This document shows, in pieces, positions 53,493 to 64,000 of a stretch of DNA of 64,000 bases. Below the pieces are notes generated by a model. It did no database searches and was not told where the DNA came from. It was given only the letters and a program-made list of their open reading frames with translations. Both the position numbers and the translations under genes were made by a program. Origin of the DNA: Linnemannia schmuckeri (Eukaryota > Mortierellomycota > Mortierellomycetes > Mortierellales > Mortierellaceae); the NCBI GenBank assembly GCA_029449235.1, contig JANATG010000003.1:3038001-3102000 (forward strand), written 5' to 3'. Within the stretch, counting starts at the first letter, position 1, and the number at the start of each line of letters is the position of its first letter.

Positions 53493-54930
53493 ATGTCATT
53501 CCTGGACTTTGATGACACACCCGACAAGGGATCTTCTTTTCTACTCAACACTCCAACAACAACATCAGACACCTCTTCAAAGGACAACAATGCAACAAGA
53601 GACCTGGCAGACGAAGAAGCCCTTCTGGAAGAGTTCAAAAAGAACCCCAAGGCAGCAATGGCCCTCGCAGAGTCATATATCACCGCCGCACAAGGACTCC
53701 GTCAAGCCATGACAGAGATCACGCCCATTCCTGGGTTCGTGGTGCAGACACGTACAACAAAACAGAGTAACCAGGTGCCTATGGGTAACAAGACTGTGGT
53801 CTACCCTGCGGAGACTGTGGTGTTTATCAATATCTGCTCATCCGAATTGATGCCGCAACCATCCAAGGCTACGGAGGCTGAGATCCGGAGAGCTATTCAG
53901 GCAGAAGAAGGGGTTACCTACCAGGTTCCCTTTCAAGTCAGCCCGCCCCGGGAATACCGTGACTCTGGTAATTATTTCATCTTTTTATTTTCCTTTGGCT
54001 CTTAAATGTTTGTGTGTGTGAACTATTACTAAGTATGTTATTTTTTAAAATGTAATAGTCGCAAAGGCATACCTGGTGATTGATGCATGCATCCATACGG
54101 AACCATACAAACGGGCAGAGAAGGACTTCGACTACAAGTTGTACATCATGGAGCTGGCTATGGAGTGGGTTGAAGAGAAGTGCCGTGTCGAGCTGAGCAG
54201 GAGTGCGTATTTACTATTCGCATTGAAGTTTTGGCTCTTCCGCCCACAACTGCAGCAAACACAAGCAGGCAACTAACATATGACCTTTTGTTTTCGACTA
54301 GACTTTGAGTTGCCAAATATGAAATCGAAGGACGAGCTCAAGAAGCGATCCATCATCTTGCCCAAGCCACCAGCCATACAGGAGATGGGTGACCTTTCAG
54401 GAGTGAAACAGCACACGCCACCAACTACTACTGCTTCCACACCTTCAAAGATCCAGGAAGTGGCAACAACAAACACGGCAAAGAAGGAAGTCAGCGACAC
54501 AATTGTCCCTTCTGCAGGAAAAGATGATATTGCACTCAGGAACAGGCAATTGCCTTGTCCAAAGGGAACCCTCGGGATCATTGTTGAAGTCGACCTGCCC
54601 AATCATGTAAGCACAAACACAACCTTTTTTTCCTCTCCTCAAGAGCACTCACCTATGACTGAGTATGGTAACATAGACTAACCAGTGCTCTTATCCTTGA
54701 ATCTGCATGGATAACAGACAAGCATGGAAGGCGTGACATTGGATGTCGTCCTCCCCGATAAACTGATTATCCACTCCAAGAGTCAAGGAGATAGCATCGA
54801 CCAAGGAAAAGAATACCACGCCGAGATCGATATGTCTAACGAACCTCTGGATCTCGACATCATTCGAGCAGAGTTTAACAAAGCAAAACACACCCTTCGC
54901 ATCTACACCCTCAAGAAAAAGCGGAAATGA
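53493..54930 (+). CDS. PIH1: PIH1 domain protein, R2TP co-chaperone subunit (4 exons)
   Basis: Exons 53493-53967, 54059-54202, 54302-54606 and 54718-54930 (GT-AG, phases 1, 1, 0) encode 378 residues. The PIH1-N domain starts after ITPIPGFVVQTRT. It contains VVFINICSSELMPQP, VPFQVSPPRE and YLVIDACIHTEPYKRAEKD, as in Pih1/PIH1D1. A Thr/Ser-rich linker separates the C-terminal CS-like domain (GTLGIIVEVDLPNH, VTLDVVLPDKLII, LRIYTLKKKRK), which contacts Tah1/RPAP3. The R2TP complex with Rvb1/Rvb2 and Hsp90 assembles snoRNPs, RNA polymerases and PIKKs. The donor of intron 2 (A/GTGCGT) was chosen to keep phase. Confidence 0.9.
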
Positions 54931-55029
54931 ACCTTTTTTTTTTCTTTTTTCTTTTTTTGAATAATTAAAAGGAAGAGGACGTTTTAGAAAGTCTTGTATG
55001 CGTAGTATTTGCTCTACCTTAGTCACGGT

Positions 55030-56310
55030 TCACATCCATTACACCCTTAGCCCTACGCTGCCTCCAGGCATCCATAGAAGGAGCATCATCACTACAAACC
55101 TCCTCCAGAAAATAGCACTATCCCAAAGCGTCTTCCGTGTCTCAGTAAAGACCGTCGGCATTCAAACTCGAACCAACCTAGGAAGGTATCTCACAAGCAA
55201 TGCAACATACTCGTTCCCCAACTCCGAACTCTCGTCCATACAAAGACTCCTTAATGATCGAAACGACGGATACTCAGATATCTTTGAACGGAGATACTTC
55301 AGTGGCTCACGGCTAACGTTCCTGAACCGCAGCTCTTCCAGATCAGGTAAATACTCCACCATTGTCCGCAGCAACCTACTGACGTGAGCGTCGGCTGGAG
55401 AAGATCCAACGACCGGAGAGCGACATGAACCTGTTGAAGAGAGTAAGTATTTGTGAACGCATACTCTTTCAATCGTTCCAGCTGCAGGACCGAGCCCAAC
55501 AACGCCCCCATATCCAACTGCACTTGCGTCAGATCTAGTTCCATAAGGTGCATTAGTGACTGGAGTTTTGTGTACACAAGGACAAATCGCCCATAGTAAA
55601 GAGGGTCGAAAAAATGATCTTGGTCAAGCCTGAGTTCTGTTGGACAAGGTGGCAGAATAATTCGACGAGAAGACGATGGCTGGTACTCTCTCCATGGTTG
55701 TCCAACCCATGACGATAAATCCATATCCCTGGTCGAAAACGAAACAGAGCTAGTGCAGTTGACGTTGTTGCTGTTGCTGCAGAGACCAATGGTCAAAATT
55801 CCTGCTCCGGCCTCATTTTTTTGTTGGTAGTGGTGGCCACGGTGGTAGTGGCATTATCATTGGTGGTGGCATCGCTCCAGGGGGCAGCCTTGGGCGCCTA
55901 CCGAGGTACTCTCTAACATCCCCAACAACCAACGTTCGAAGCCTCGTACATGCTCCACTACCATCCCCACAAAGAAGAGCAGCAACCCGCAAGACAATGT
56001 CCCAATTCACCGTCAAGTGTCTAATATGACGATTATACTTTCTAAGAACATCTCGAATGGTCTCGGCACTGTGTTTGGGTGAGGCTTTGGAACTGTCTTT
56101 GGAGATGAAACGTGTCCAGGCTTGGTTGTTGGTGTCGACTGTGTGCTATAGTACAGGGATGAGGATTTCGTTCCAGGTGCGGGAGACTTGAATGCAGGAG
56201 GTAAGGTCGGAGTGGGAGAGGTTATGATCAATGAGAGAGAGGAGTTCTCGTAAAGAGAGGACGATGCTGGAGACTGCGTCGTTGTCGAATGCTGAAGGTG
56301 GTTCAGTCAT
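55030..56310 (-). pseudogene. F-box/LRR relic (subfamily B)
   Basis: From ATG 56310 the frame has RELLSLIDHNLSHSDLTSCI and SRTWNEILIPVL, then TAG at 56146-56148 in place of the conserved Trp before HTVDT. It continues in frame to YNRHIRHLTVNWDIVLR and stops at 55813. The LRR part goes on in two other frames: LFCHLVQQNSGLTKIIF and LMELDLTQVQLDMGALLGSV. Then comes MVEYLPDLEELRFRNVSREP (55374-55162). A nonsense change plus at least two indels inactivate it. It overlaps nothing else and converges on PIH1. Confidence 0.8.
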
Positions 56311-56683
56311 GAAGGGTGTTGGAAGTGATAGTGATGGTGGCGGAGTGATTAAGAGACATGAAGGTGGAGGAGGGGAAGAAAAAAAAAGAGGAGGAATAGA
56401 AATGGAGCGGGGTTGATAAACACAAACACAATTTTCAACCAGTCAGAGATGACCCTTCATTGCTGTGTTCTTGAATTTTTATTCCGAAGGAGATCGTTCA
56501 TTACCAGGAGAAAGAAAATCATCATTGAGGCGTACAAACAGGCCAGTACAAGGCTGCTTTTATTTCTGCAACTAACGCCGGGCATGAACACACCTACCCT
56601 CACTCCAGGCATAAATTGACCCATTCATACTCCCAATCTCGTCTAAATAGCAGCGCCTCTCCTATCTTAAAGGCCATGAACCG

Positions 56684-57763
56684 TCAGCCTTTCAATTTCT
56701 GCATTCGAATATGAACTAGGTGACAACACTGCCCTTCCAACAACGAGATATACTTGTCATCCCACTCGAAGACCTCGTCAATGCAAAGTGACTTCAATTG
56801 CAAATCTCGTATTAGCTCAGCCGCCAATATATCCTTCCTCAGTAGATCTATCGGCTCGCCTACAATGCCTTTAAACCTCAGTTCCTCTAGCACCGGCAGA
56901 TGATTCAGCGCCTTAAGTACTTCACTGATTCGCACATACACACAAATACCCAGAGATCGTAAACCGACATGTTGCTCCCCTTGGCGCATCGATGACAGAC
57001 CATTTAGGTTGAAAACACGCAGTCGCTTCAGTTTAGGCAACGAGCGCAGCAAGACCTGAGCGTCCAGTAGTGTCCTTCCGAGATCAAGGTCATCGAGTTT
57101 CTCCAGCGAGGCGAGTGTTTCGACAATGTAATCCTTCGAGAGGTCGTTCATAGCGTCGAGGTCGGGGAAGGAGAGGCGACTAAGGCCAGGGTTTCGTCGA
57201 ACGAATATCCAGAACCGTTTAACCATGTACCTCTGTCCTCTGTCTTCGTCCTCGTCTGCAGTATCCTGGTCGAGGGGAATAATCCATGGAAGGCGAAAAT
57301 CCTCCACCCCCGCTTCAACCACCGTCGCCGTCACTGGTTTCGATATTGTAGTTGCTGTGCGATGAGAGTATTCGACATTTTCAACAACCAACGAACAGAG
57401 GTTCCTGCATTTGTCTGCGTTCGACGCTGCTTTCAAGATGATGCCCCTAGAGGTCGTCAAGCGTCGAATATGGTGACCGTATTTGGCGAAAATCGTCTCA
57501 AGCCACTCTTGGAGTTCGCCTTGTGGGGTCTCCCCTGAAGCATCGCTTTCAATTATATCTTGCCAGGATCCACTTTTGGTGTCGAGGGTGTGCCAAAGTA
57601 AAGGGATGAGGGTTTGGTTCCATTGACGACAGACTTGAATGCAGGAAAAGAGGTCTGAGGGTTGAAGATGATGACCGATGTGGTGGATGAGTTCTGGTAT
57701 TGCGATGACTCTGCTGGTGGCATTGGTGATGTGCGTTGTTGTTGTTGAGTTGGGTCCTGGCAT
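56684..57763 (-). CDS. F-box/LRR protein (subfamily B), C-terminally shortened
   Basis: 359 residues from ATG 57763. The F-box is at residues about 20-60 (IPELIHHIGHHLQPSDLFSC..VCRQWNQTLIPLLWHTLDT). Then FAKYGHHIRRLTTSRGIILK, a short variable part, VKRFWIFVRRNPGLSRLSFP and LRRs (LDDLDLGRTLLDAQVLLRSL, LPVLEELRFKG). It stops after LVHIRMQKLKG, about 35 residues before the position where the intact members have their ALWDHCYFLKEI tail, so the end is truncated by a nonsense or frameshift change. It may still be functional because the F-box and most LRRs remain. Confidence 0.75.
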   Translation of the reverse strand: MPGPNSTTTTHITNATSRVIAIPELIHHIGHHLQPSDLFSCIQVCRQWNQTLIPLLWHTLDTKSGSWQDIIESDASGETPQGELQEWLETIFAKYGHHIRRLTTSRGIILKAASNADKCRNLCSLVVENVEYSHRTATTISKPVTATVVEAGVEDFRLPWIIPLDQDTADEDEDRGQRYMVKRFWIFVRRNPGLSRLSFPDLDAMNDLSKDYIVETLASLEKLDDLDLGRTLLDAQVLLRSLPKLKRLRVFNLNGLSSMRQGEQHVGLRSLGICVYVRISEVLKALNHLPVLEELRFKGIVGEPIDLLRKDILAAELIRDLQLKSLCIDEVFEWDDKYISLLEGQCCHLVHIRMQKLKG

Positions 57764-58009
57764 GGTCACTGCAAAAGTGGCGGTATTTATGTCGAGCGCC
57801 GTGGAGGGAAGAGAAAGAAAAGTAAAAACGGAAGGGTCAGTTAGGAAAAACAGAAGGGGAAAAGGCGCCTTTTTTTTACACAGATTTTTCTTATTTCTAC
57901 GTCATAAAGGATGTTGACACACTGGCCATTTTTTTTTGAAAACGGGCTGTGCTTTGTGGAGAGATCATCCGTGGCTGCGTGTGTTTTTTGGGAAGTTACG
58001 GACAAGACT

Positions 58010-58587
58010 TAGGGTCTGCGAACAAGAATGCAAAACCACTGCAACGCATGTCTTTTCTACAGTAACCTCCCCCAACCTACCCCACCATCATCTACACCCT
58101 CGTCCTCGGTCGTCGCGACCACCCAAGGAAGCTGCAAAAATTCCTCGATCCGGCTAATGTACAACGGAAAGAAGGATGATGTGCCATAACCCTACCAACA
58201 TCCAGCGAGACAAAATTGGTACACCGCTCACAAAAGCGGAGCAGCATCGAAGATGATCTTCCAAGTGTAATCAAGGGTTGATTATGATGGCCGTACTATG
58301 TGAATATGGTCCAGACAAACTCTTCGGTGTCGTGACTCAAGATAGTGGCCCCGCTCTTTCTCTCACCCCAAGGTGAGATAGTGGTGTCGAGTGGATGCCA
58401 GAGTACAGGTATAAAAGTGTTGTTCCAAGTTTTCAACTGACTTTTATGTAGGAGTCGAGGTCTAAATGTTGGAGACGGTGTCCGATCGATGGAAGGAGTT
58501 CTGGTAACCCGAAGTCAGCATTGGTAGCAATTACGACTGTGACTATTGTCGAGCAGAGACAACGATGGTGGCATTGGGTTCGTCATT
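58010..58587 (-). pseudogene. F-box/LRR 5' relic (subfamily B)
   Basis: Begins with MTNPMPPSLSLLDN at about 58587, like the start MTNLHPSSL of the intact 30500 gene. Pieces of the F-box (KTWNNTFIPVLWHPLDT) follow, then YGHHNQPLITLG and CTNFVSLDVGRVMAHH in shifted frames. Nothing recognisable of the LRR half remains. A26 on the plus strand (58619-58644) lies just upstream of its start. Confidence 0.6.
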
Positions 58588-58804
58588 CGGACCGTTGACG
58601 TTGGAAGGGTAGTTTGTGAAAAAAAAAAAAAAAAAAAAAAAAATAGAAACAAAAGCGAGGGACGAAGTGGCATGACAATAATAAGGCAAGAAATTAGCAT
58701 TTCGACTTCCCAGTAATAGTGAGCTCTTTAAGTGGAAATCACTTAGGCGACCAAAGCCTTACTGTTATTTTACAGTTCTAAAAGAAAAAAAAAGGATTAA
58801 GTCA

Positions 58805-60690
58805 TTTGCCTAGCCGTTTGAACAGCCTCTCATGCCTGACATCAAGTCTCAACACTTGCATATACTCCTGCAGCTTTGCCATGCTCCTGCCTGATTCAAG
58901 TCGCGAAAGAGAAGTATCTTCCTGCAGTCCACGAAGAAATTTCAAACGATGCCAGTGGACAGCCATCCATTACAACTCAGCTCTACCCAGCCTGTAATCC
59001 ACGCCCTCGAATCCAAACACGTCCAGGTTCGTCAATGCTGACAGCCGGTCAAGCCCTGTACCAAGTGTCAGCTCCAAGGTCTGAGAGATAGGTCCACCGT
59101 AATTGACAAACATACTGCTGTTGGGACCTTGGTGGTGTACCACTGAAAAAGCCCTGTTAACGGTCCTCCAAGCATACCCGAGTTCTAGCACCGAAAGTCG
59201 TTTCAGTCGTGCGAATTGGTCAAAGACTCGGCATTGCTGATCCTGGAGTATCTCCAACTTCTGACTCGCCAATGTAAATCCAGCGGTATCCTTGTTTTCT
59301 GCCTCCTCCGCCAACTCCTTCGACAGCCTCTTCACCCGAACGACTTGACATCGAAATATCTCCAAATATCCTCACAGGCGAATGCCTTCTCCGTCAGTAT
59401 GTCCGCATCCATCGGTGGTGAATCGTATCAAAGATTCTCGGCTTCCTAAATTCCTGTAAAAGGGTAACAAACAGTTGTGCTGTTCGTCCTCTGGCTGGAA
59501 ACAATGGATCGCTTCGCTATGGCTCTCTTGTTGAAATACTTCCAGCTCCTGGCAATATCTCGTCAACGTCTCTGCAATCGCCGGAAAGCACCGTTTCTTG
59601 ATTGTAATCTCTCTCAGGTGGGGGATCCAGGGCAAGATAAAGTTCGCAATCTGTTCGTCTGTTGTGGCGCGCTGGTGAAACGTTAGTCGTCTCAGCTTGC
59701 TCGGTCGACCCTCGAGAGTCTTGTTTGCGTCTTCCCAAAAGGCTCGCTCATAGGATCCTATCCAGTCACAATCTAAGTCGTCCAGGTTGGGAAGGTAGTG
59801 GAGAATAAAGAAAAAATCGCGAGAGCCAGTTCCACCGTTTGTCGACAGCGAGCGCATAGCAGGAAAGGTCATCGAAAATGTTGTGTGTGTAAAGTTGAGT
59901 ATCGACCGGAAGACTGTCAGAGTTGGGTTGCGAGCCAAGAGCTCCCCAGCCATTCCTCTCAAACATGATTCTGTAACAATGTCAGGTTGACAATCTCCGC
60001 AAGTATGTCGCCAAAAAAGTAGCAGAATGAAACTCGCAAAGGTCGCGTAGACACCACCCCAGGCCCAGTGTTCGAAGACTGAGCAAGTTCTGCTGGACCA
60101 GCTTCCAGAACCTTTGTCCTATCATCCAATCTTGCCGATGTTTGATGTCTGTCGTCCACCAGACGGGGCAGCTGGGTCTGAGAGCCTCACCAAGTGCAGG
60201 GGTGAGCGTGTACTCGTCTGGTAAGGGTGCACTACGTTCGCTTTTCACTTTGTCACGCCGCTGGCTGGACCACGCATTCAATTTGGACCGATGAGCGCTG
60301 TCTTCGGGTAGCATGTTGTAATACAAGTTAAGGTCGATGAGAGAATGGAGTAGATCGCAGGTGTTGCTGATGCCCGCTACCTTAAGAGTGGAGATTAAGT
60401 GGATGGTCAAGTAACAAATCAAGTGTCCATGCTTAGTGTATACATCTCGGAGCCATCACTCATTGTTATTGTTGAAGGCTTTATCAGCGTTATGTTGTTG
60501 ATAAAGCCATGAGTACAGACTCTCGTCGATCGATTCCCAGAGAATGGGGAGGAGAGCGTGGTACCATGTGCTGCAGACTTGGACAGATGAGAAGAAGGAA
60601 GGGGGCCAAGGAAGGAGCCGACAAAGGACAGGACCTCTGGCAGGTCAAGGGAGTCCTTTGTCCCTGGTTTTGCCATTGTTGTTGTCATGA
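58805..60690 (-). pseudogene. F-box/LRR relic (subfamily A)
   Basis: The start MTTTMAKPGTKDSLDLPEVL leads into an F-box that shifts frame after FVGSFLGPL. The middle (60422-59982) has YLTIHLISTLKVAGISNTCD and QRFWKLVQQNLLSLRTLGL. A -1 break at a T6 run (A6 at 60013-60018 on plus) occurs at the same codon as in the 24672 paralogue. The frame then stops again before ELLARNPTLTVF (59962 onwards). The C-terminal part (59365-58970) ends at TAA in place of Glu, after VFGFEGVDYRLGRAEL, with WMAVHWHRLKFLRGL behind it. It is broken at four or more sites. Confidence 0.82.
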
Positions 60691-62052
60691 GAGGGCACAG
60701 AGGTAAGGAAGGAAGGACGTGAACAGATGAGACGAAAGAATAAAAATGAAAAAAGGTGACGTAATTGCGGTTGATCAAAGCGGCGCTGCCTTTTGATCAA
60801 CGCGCAGTAGGACCCTAGCGTTATTCAGGTACGAACTTTCTGGGTCTCAATTGTCGATCGGTTTCAGTTTCATGAGCAAAAAAATAACAGTTCTCAGCAA
60901 CATTGCCGCCCTCACGGCAAAGCAGCTGTCAATAGTCTTTTTTTCTGAACATAAAACTAAGAAAAATGCACAAAAGAAGAAAAAAAGCATACAAACAACA
61001 ACACAGAGCACACAGCAGAAAAAAAAAATTACGTGTACGACTATCGTTCGTTGATTGTCTTCAGCAGATTCTTTTCTCACACAAGCACACCTTCTTACTC
61101 GTCTCTGCACACGCACCTCTCTCTTTCTCTCTCTCTCTTGCTCTCTTGTTCTCTTGCCCCTACTACTTTTATTATCCTGCAGGAGTTTTCCTTGCCCATC
61201 CCCGTCTGCTGTGATTACATATTCAGAGTAAGGCGCCTTCGGCTGGTCATGTAATGGCATTATCATAACAACAATCTCGCCATGACCTACCTATCAGTAA
61301 CCAAAAAATAGTCCCTTCACTTCTTCCTGCCATCAGCGACTACGCTTAACTCAAGTTTTTTCTTCATTTCAAAAACGGAGGTAGGTTTGTGAATAATAAG
61401 TAATATATTTTCGTGTCTTCGTGCTCGATGCATATTTTTTCTTTTGTCATCTCTCTAGGCTCCCAAAAAATTGTATGTACCCTTTGTGGCCTTTTGCTGA
61501 AGTTTGGCGCTAGTTCTCAAGAATATTGAGAGCACGCTTGGCATAACGATCAAGGGCACGCTTGAAACAACGACAGAGAGAGCGCTTGGCATTAATTTTG
61601 GAAGCAAGCTTGTGTGTATACGGTTTATGTGGTATGTGATACTCCTACAAAGACACGGATTAGCAAGAGAATGAAGAATAAGTATACCGTACAACTTGAT
61701 AAGTATGCTTCTTCGATATTGAAGCATGAATACCATTTTTGGAGTGTATTCCACAAAGGAATGCATTTGCGCCACAACGATCATGCAAAAAGAGTTCACT
61801 TTATTTACTTCTTTTGGATTGCTTCTTTCACTGACTCTTTTCTTTTGATGTTGACAAAATAAAAAAACTTTGCCAAGAGTCGACATGTCGACATTCTCAC
61901 GCTTGTTTCTGAGAATTTTATTAGTCTGTCAACATGCTCCCCAAAGCTGGTTGCGTCCAATCCCGCCGAAAAAAAAATATCTATATAAACATTCACACTA
62001 TCCTTCTTTCGCTTTCAGCAAACTCATCCACCACACTCCAATTTCTTATTAG
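60691..62052. other. Intergenic, no gene seen
   Basis: 1.36 kb between the F-box relic and the S9 peptidase gene. CTCT-rich patch at 61110-61155. TATATAAA at 61980-61987, about 70 bases before the peptidase ATG, is a plausible TATA box. Short frames lack motifs. Confidence 0.45.
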
Positions 62053-64000
62053 ATGACCATCCCTACCCTTATCCCAAGAAAGGTTATATTCGACAACCCT
62101 ACTCGCTTGGAGCCCCGCATTTCTCCTGATGGCCAGCGTATTGCTTTTATCGCTCCAAAAGATGATGTACTCAACATTTGGATTGCTCCCATTGAAGATC
62201 CAACGGATGCTATATGCATTACAAACGCAACAGGGAGTGGAATCCGACAATATCTGTGGACTTATAACAATCAAATCGTGTATGGTCAGGATAAGGATGG
62301 AGATGAAGGTATATCTTTCTTTCTCGATTAATAGAGTTTTTTTCCTGTCATTTGAGTATTCTTGAACATGCTTCCTCATAGTATCTTTACTAAATCCTCC
62401 TATATTTTTATGTTAAAGATTGGCAAACTCATCTGGTCGACATCGAATCCGTTGAGGATCGTAACCTCACCCCTTTTGACGGTACTACAACCTTTCCACT
62501 CAGTCCTTCACCTGCTCTTCCCAATGAGATGGTCATAATGATGAATAAGCGTGACCCTACCGTATTCGATCTTTATCATGTCGATCTTACCACTGCAGAG
62601 TTGAAACTGATTGAAGAAAATACCGAAAACTACGCGCAATGGCACTGTGCAGAGTAAGTGCTTGCAATCACAATCGTCATGCTGTATGGAAATTAGCAGC
62701 CAAAATTTCAAATATTGATCTCACTTTCCTTCTTATAGCGATCTAAACGCTCACTTTGCAACGCAGGAGCAACCTGATGGCGGCAAGATTCTCCTTCGAA
62801 AGGACAAGACCACTGGAAAATGGAATCCCTGCGTCAATTGGGACTTTTCCGACTCGGTGAGTGACTTGCATTCACTCAGCAGCGATGGAACCAAAGCCTA
62901 CTTGCTGGATTGCCGAGGACGCAACAACCTGGCTTTGGTTGAGTTGGATCTGTCGTCAAAGGATACGGCTACTTTCAGACTTTTGGCGGAGTCTCCTAAC
63001 ACGGCCGATATCCTGGACCTAGTCAAGGATCCCAAGACCGGAAGTCTCATTGCCTTCAGCACCGAATACGCCACGACCAAGTGGCATGTTCTGGACGCCA
63101 CTTACCGGTCGGATTTCGAATATCTGGAGAAGTTTGAAGGTGCAATCAACATCAGCTCGCAATCTCTCGACAATACTAAATGGATCATCACTCAATCCAC
63201 GGCATCTAACGTGCATTATCACGTCTATAATCGTGAGACAACCTCGTCAACACTCCTGTTCCATTCTTACGACGAGCTTCTCCAGTACACCCTTAACAAC
63301 ATGCACCCAGTTGTGATTAAGTCTCGTGATGGCCAAAACCTGGTTTCCTATTTGACGATCCCTGACCACCTTGAAGATGCTGAGCGTCCCAGCCGCCCTA
63401 CTCGCCCTATTCCACTTGTTCTTCGAGTTCATGGTGGTCCTTGGTTTAGAGATAGTTTTGGGTTCAGCCCAGATCATCAATGGCTCAGCAACCGTGGATA
63501 TGCTGTCTTGAGCGTGAACTTCCGTTCCTCCACCGGCTTTGGAAAGGAGTTTGTTGATCTCGGCAACAAACAGTGGGGCAAAGATATGCAGAACGATCTT
63601 ACTGGTAATCAAGTATATCGAGTCTTTTTCTGTATGCTTTTGAGCTGAGATTCAATCATACTAACTTACTTTGCCTTTCATTCCATCTATTCTAGATGCT
63701 GTGGAGTGGGCTATCTCCGAAGGTATCGCGATCCGTGAGAAGGTTGCTATCCACGGTGCCAGCTATGGTGGTTATGCTACCCTTGCAGGCCTAAGTAAGA
63801 ATTATTACCTTTCTCACTCGGCATGCTATAGACAAAAAGGGCAATGTGTACGTTTATTCTTACACTTGCTAAACATTTTAATTTTTTTCTTGTTAAACTA
63901 GCATTTACTCCTGATGTGTACTGCTGTGGTGTAGATATTGCTGGTCCCAGTAATCTCGTCACTCTTCACCAGACTATGCCGCCCTACTGGAGTGCCATGG
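62053..64000 (+). CDS. S9 family serine peptidase (prolyl oligopeptidase type), 5' part
   Basis: Exons 62053-62308, 62419-62653, 62739-63604, 63696-63794 and 63902 to beyond the window, all GT-AG with consistent phases. The N-terminal part is a beta-propeller-like region (RISPDGQRIAFIAPKDDVLN). The alpha/beta hydrolase domain begins with LVLRVHGGPWFRD, YAVLSVNFRSSTGFG and VAIHGASYGGYATLAG. Ser475 in GASYGG is the predicted nucleophile. The Asp and His of the triad lie beyond the window. The family cleaves peptides or acyl-aminoacyl substrates (dipeptidyl or acylaminoacyl peptidase-like). There is no signal peptide, so it is likely cytosolic. Confidence 0.9.

Overview
The window looks like nuclear DNA of an early-diverging, Mortierella-like fungus. 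This is judged from short GT-AG introns of about 80-400 bp, a large F-box/leucine-rich-repeat family, Mortierella-style WD40 and Crinkler-like relics, and eukaryotic LINE, DIRS, piggyBac, pogo and MULE elements. It is mostly accessory, transposon-rich DNA with two small housekeeping islands. I saw no rRNA, tRNA or CRISPR array.

Layout. 1-4.3 kb: a DDE endonuclease ORF, then a complete but stop-interrupted pogo/Tigger element (2112-4331) with 90-bp inverted repeats and TA flanks. 4.3-13.6 kb: small secreted-protein genes (5438, 9692, 11082), a GX3-repeat membrane protein (12788-13135, minus), a 5'-truncated LINE (6649-8260, minus) and pyrimidine-rich degenerate repeats. 13.6-16.0 kb: a decayed MULE transposase carrying a 286-bp TG...CA repeat, one of three copies of that family in the window. 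16.4-26.6 kb: two members of one LINE family, a 3' fragment and a 5.5-kb copy with a 12-bp target duplication. Each sits directly against an F-box/LRR gene. 27-34.5 kb: a run of F-box/LRR genes, two intact and the rest broken. 34.98-38.47 kb: a piggyBac-like element whose transposase C-terminus is split by a 1.4-kb internally deleted DIRS-type element with intact terminal architecture. 39-43.4 kb: a small secreted protein, an uncharacterised fragment, a Crinkler-like relic and a WD40 relic. 43.9-47.4 kb: an intact F-box/LRR gene and a PQ-loop transporter. 48-49.2 kb: an LRR relic. 49.4-54.9 kb: a housekeeping pair, a TMEM62-like metallophosphoesterase and PIH1 (R2TP subunit), transcribed divergently. 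55-60.7 kb: four more F-box/LRR loci on the minus strand, mostly broken. 62.05 kb to the end: the 5' part of a five-or-more-exon S9 peptidase gene.

Interpretation. About 13 F-box-like loci in two subfamilies show birth and death of substrate-receptor genes for SCF ubiquitin ligases. Retrotransposon insertion and single-base indels appear to be the main inactivating events. The best discoveries are the nested DIRS-in-piggyBac structure, the deca-GX3 membrane protein, the pair of small-protein genes sharing a promoter block, and a -1 frame break at the same Phe codon in two F-box paralogues.
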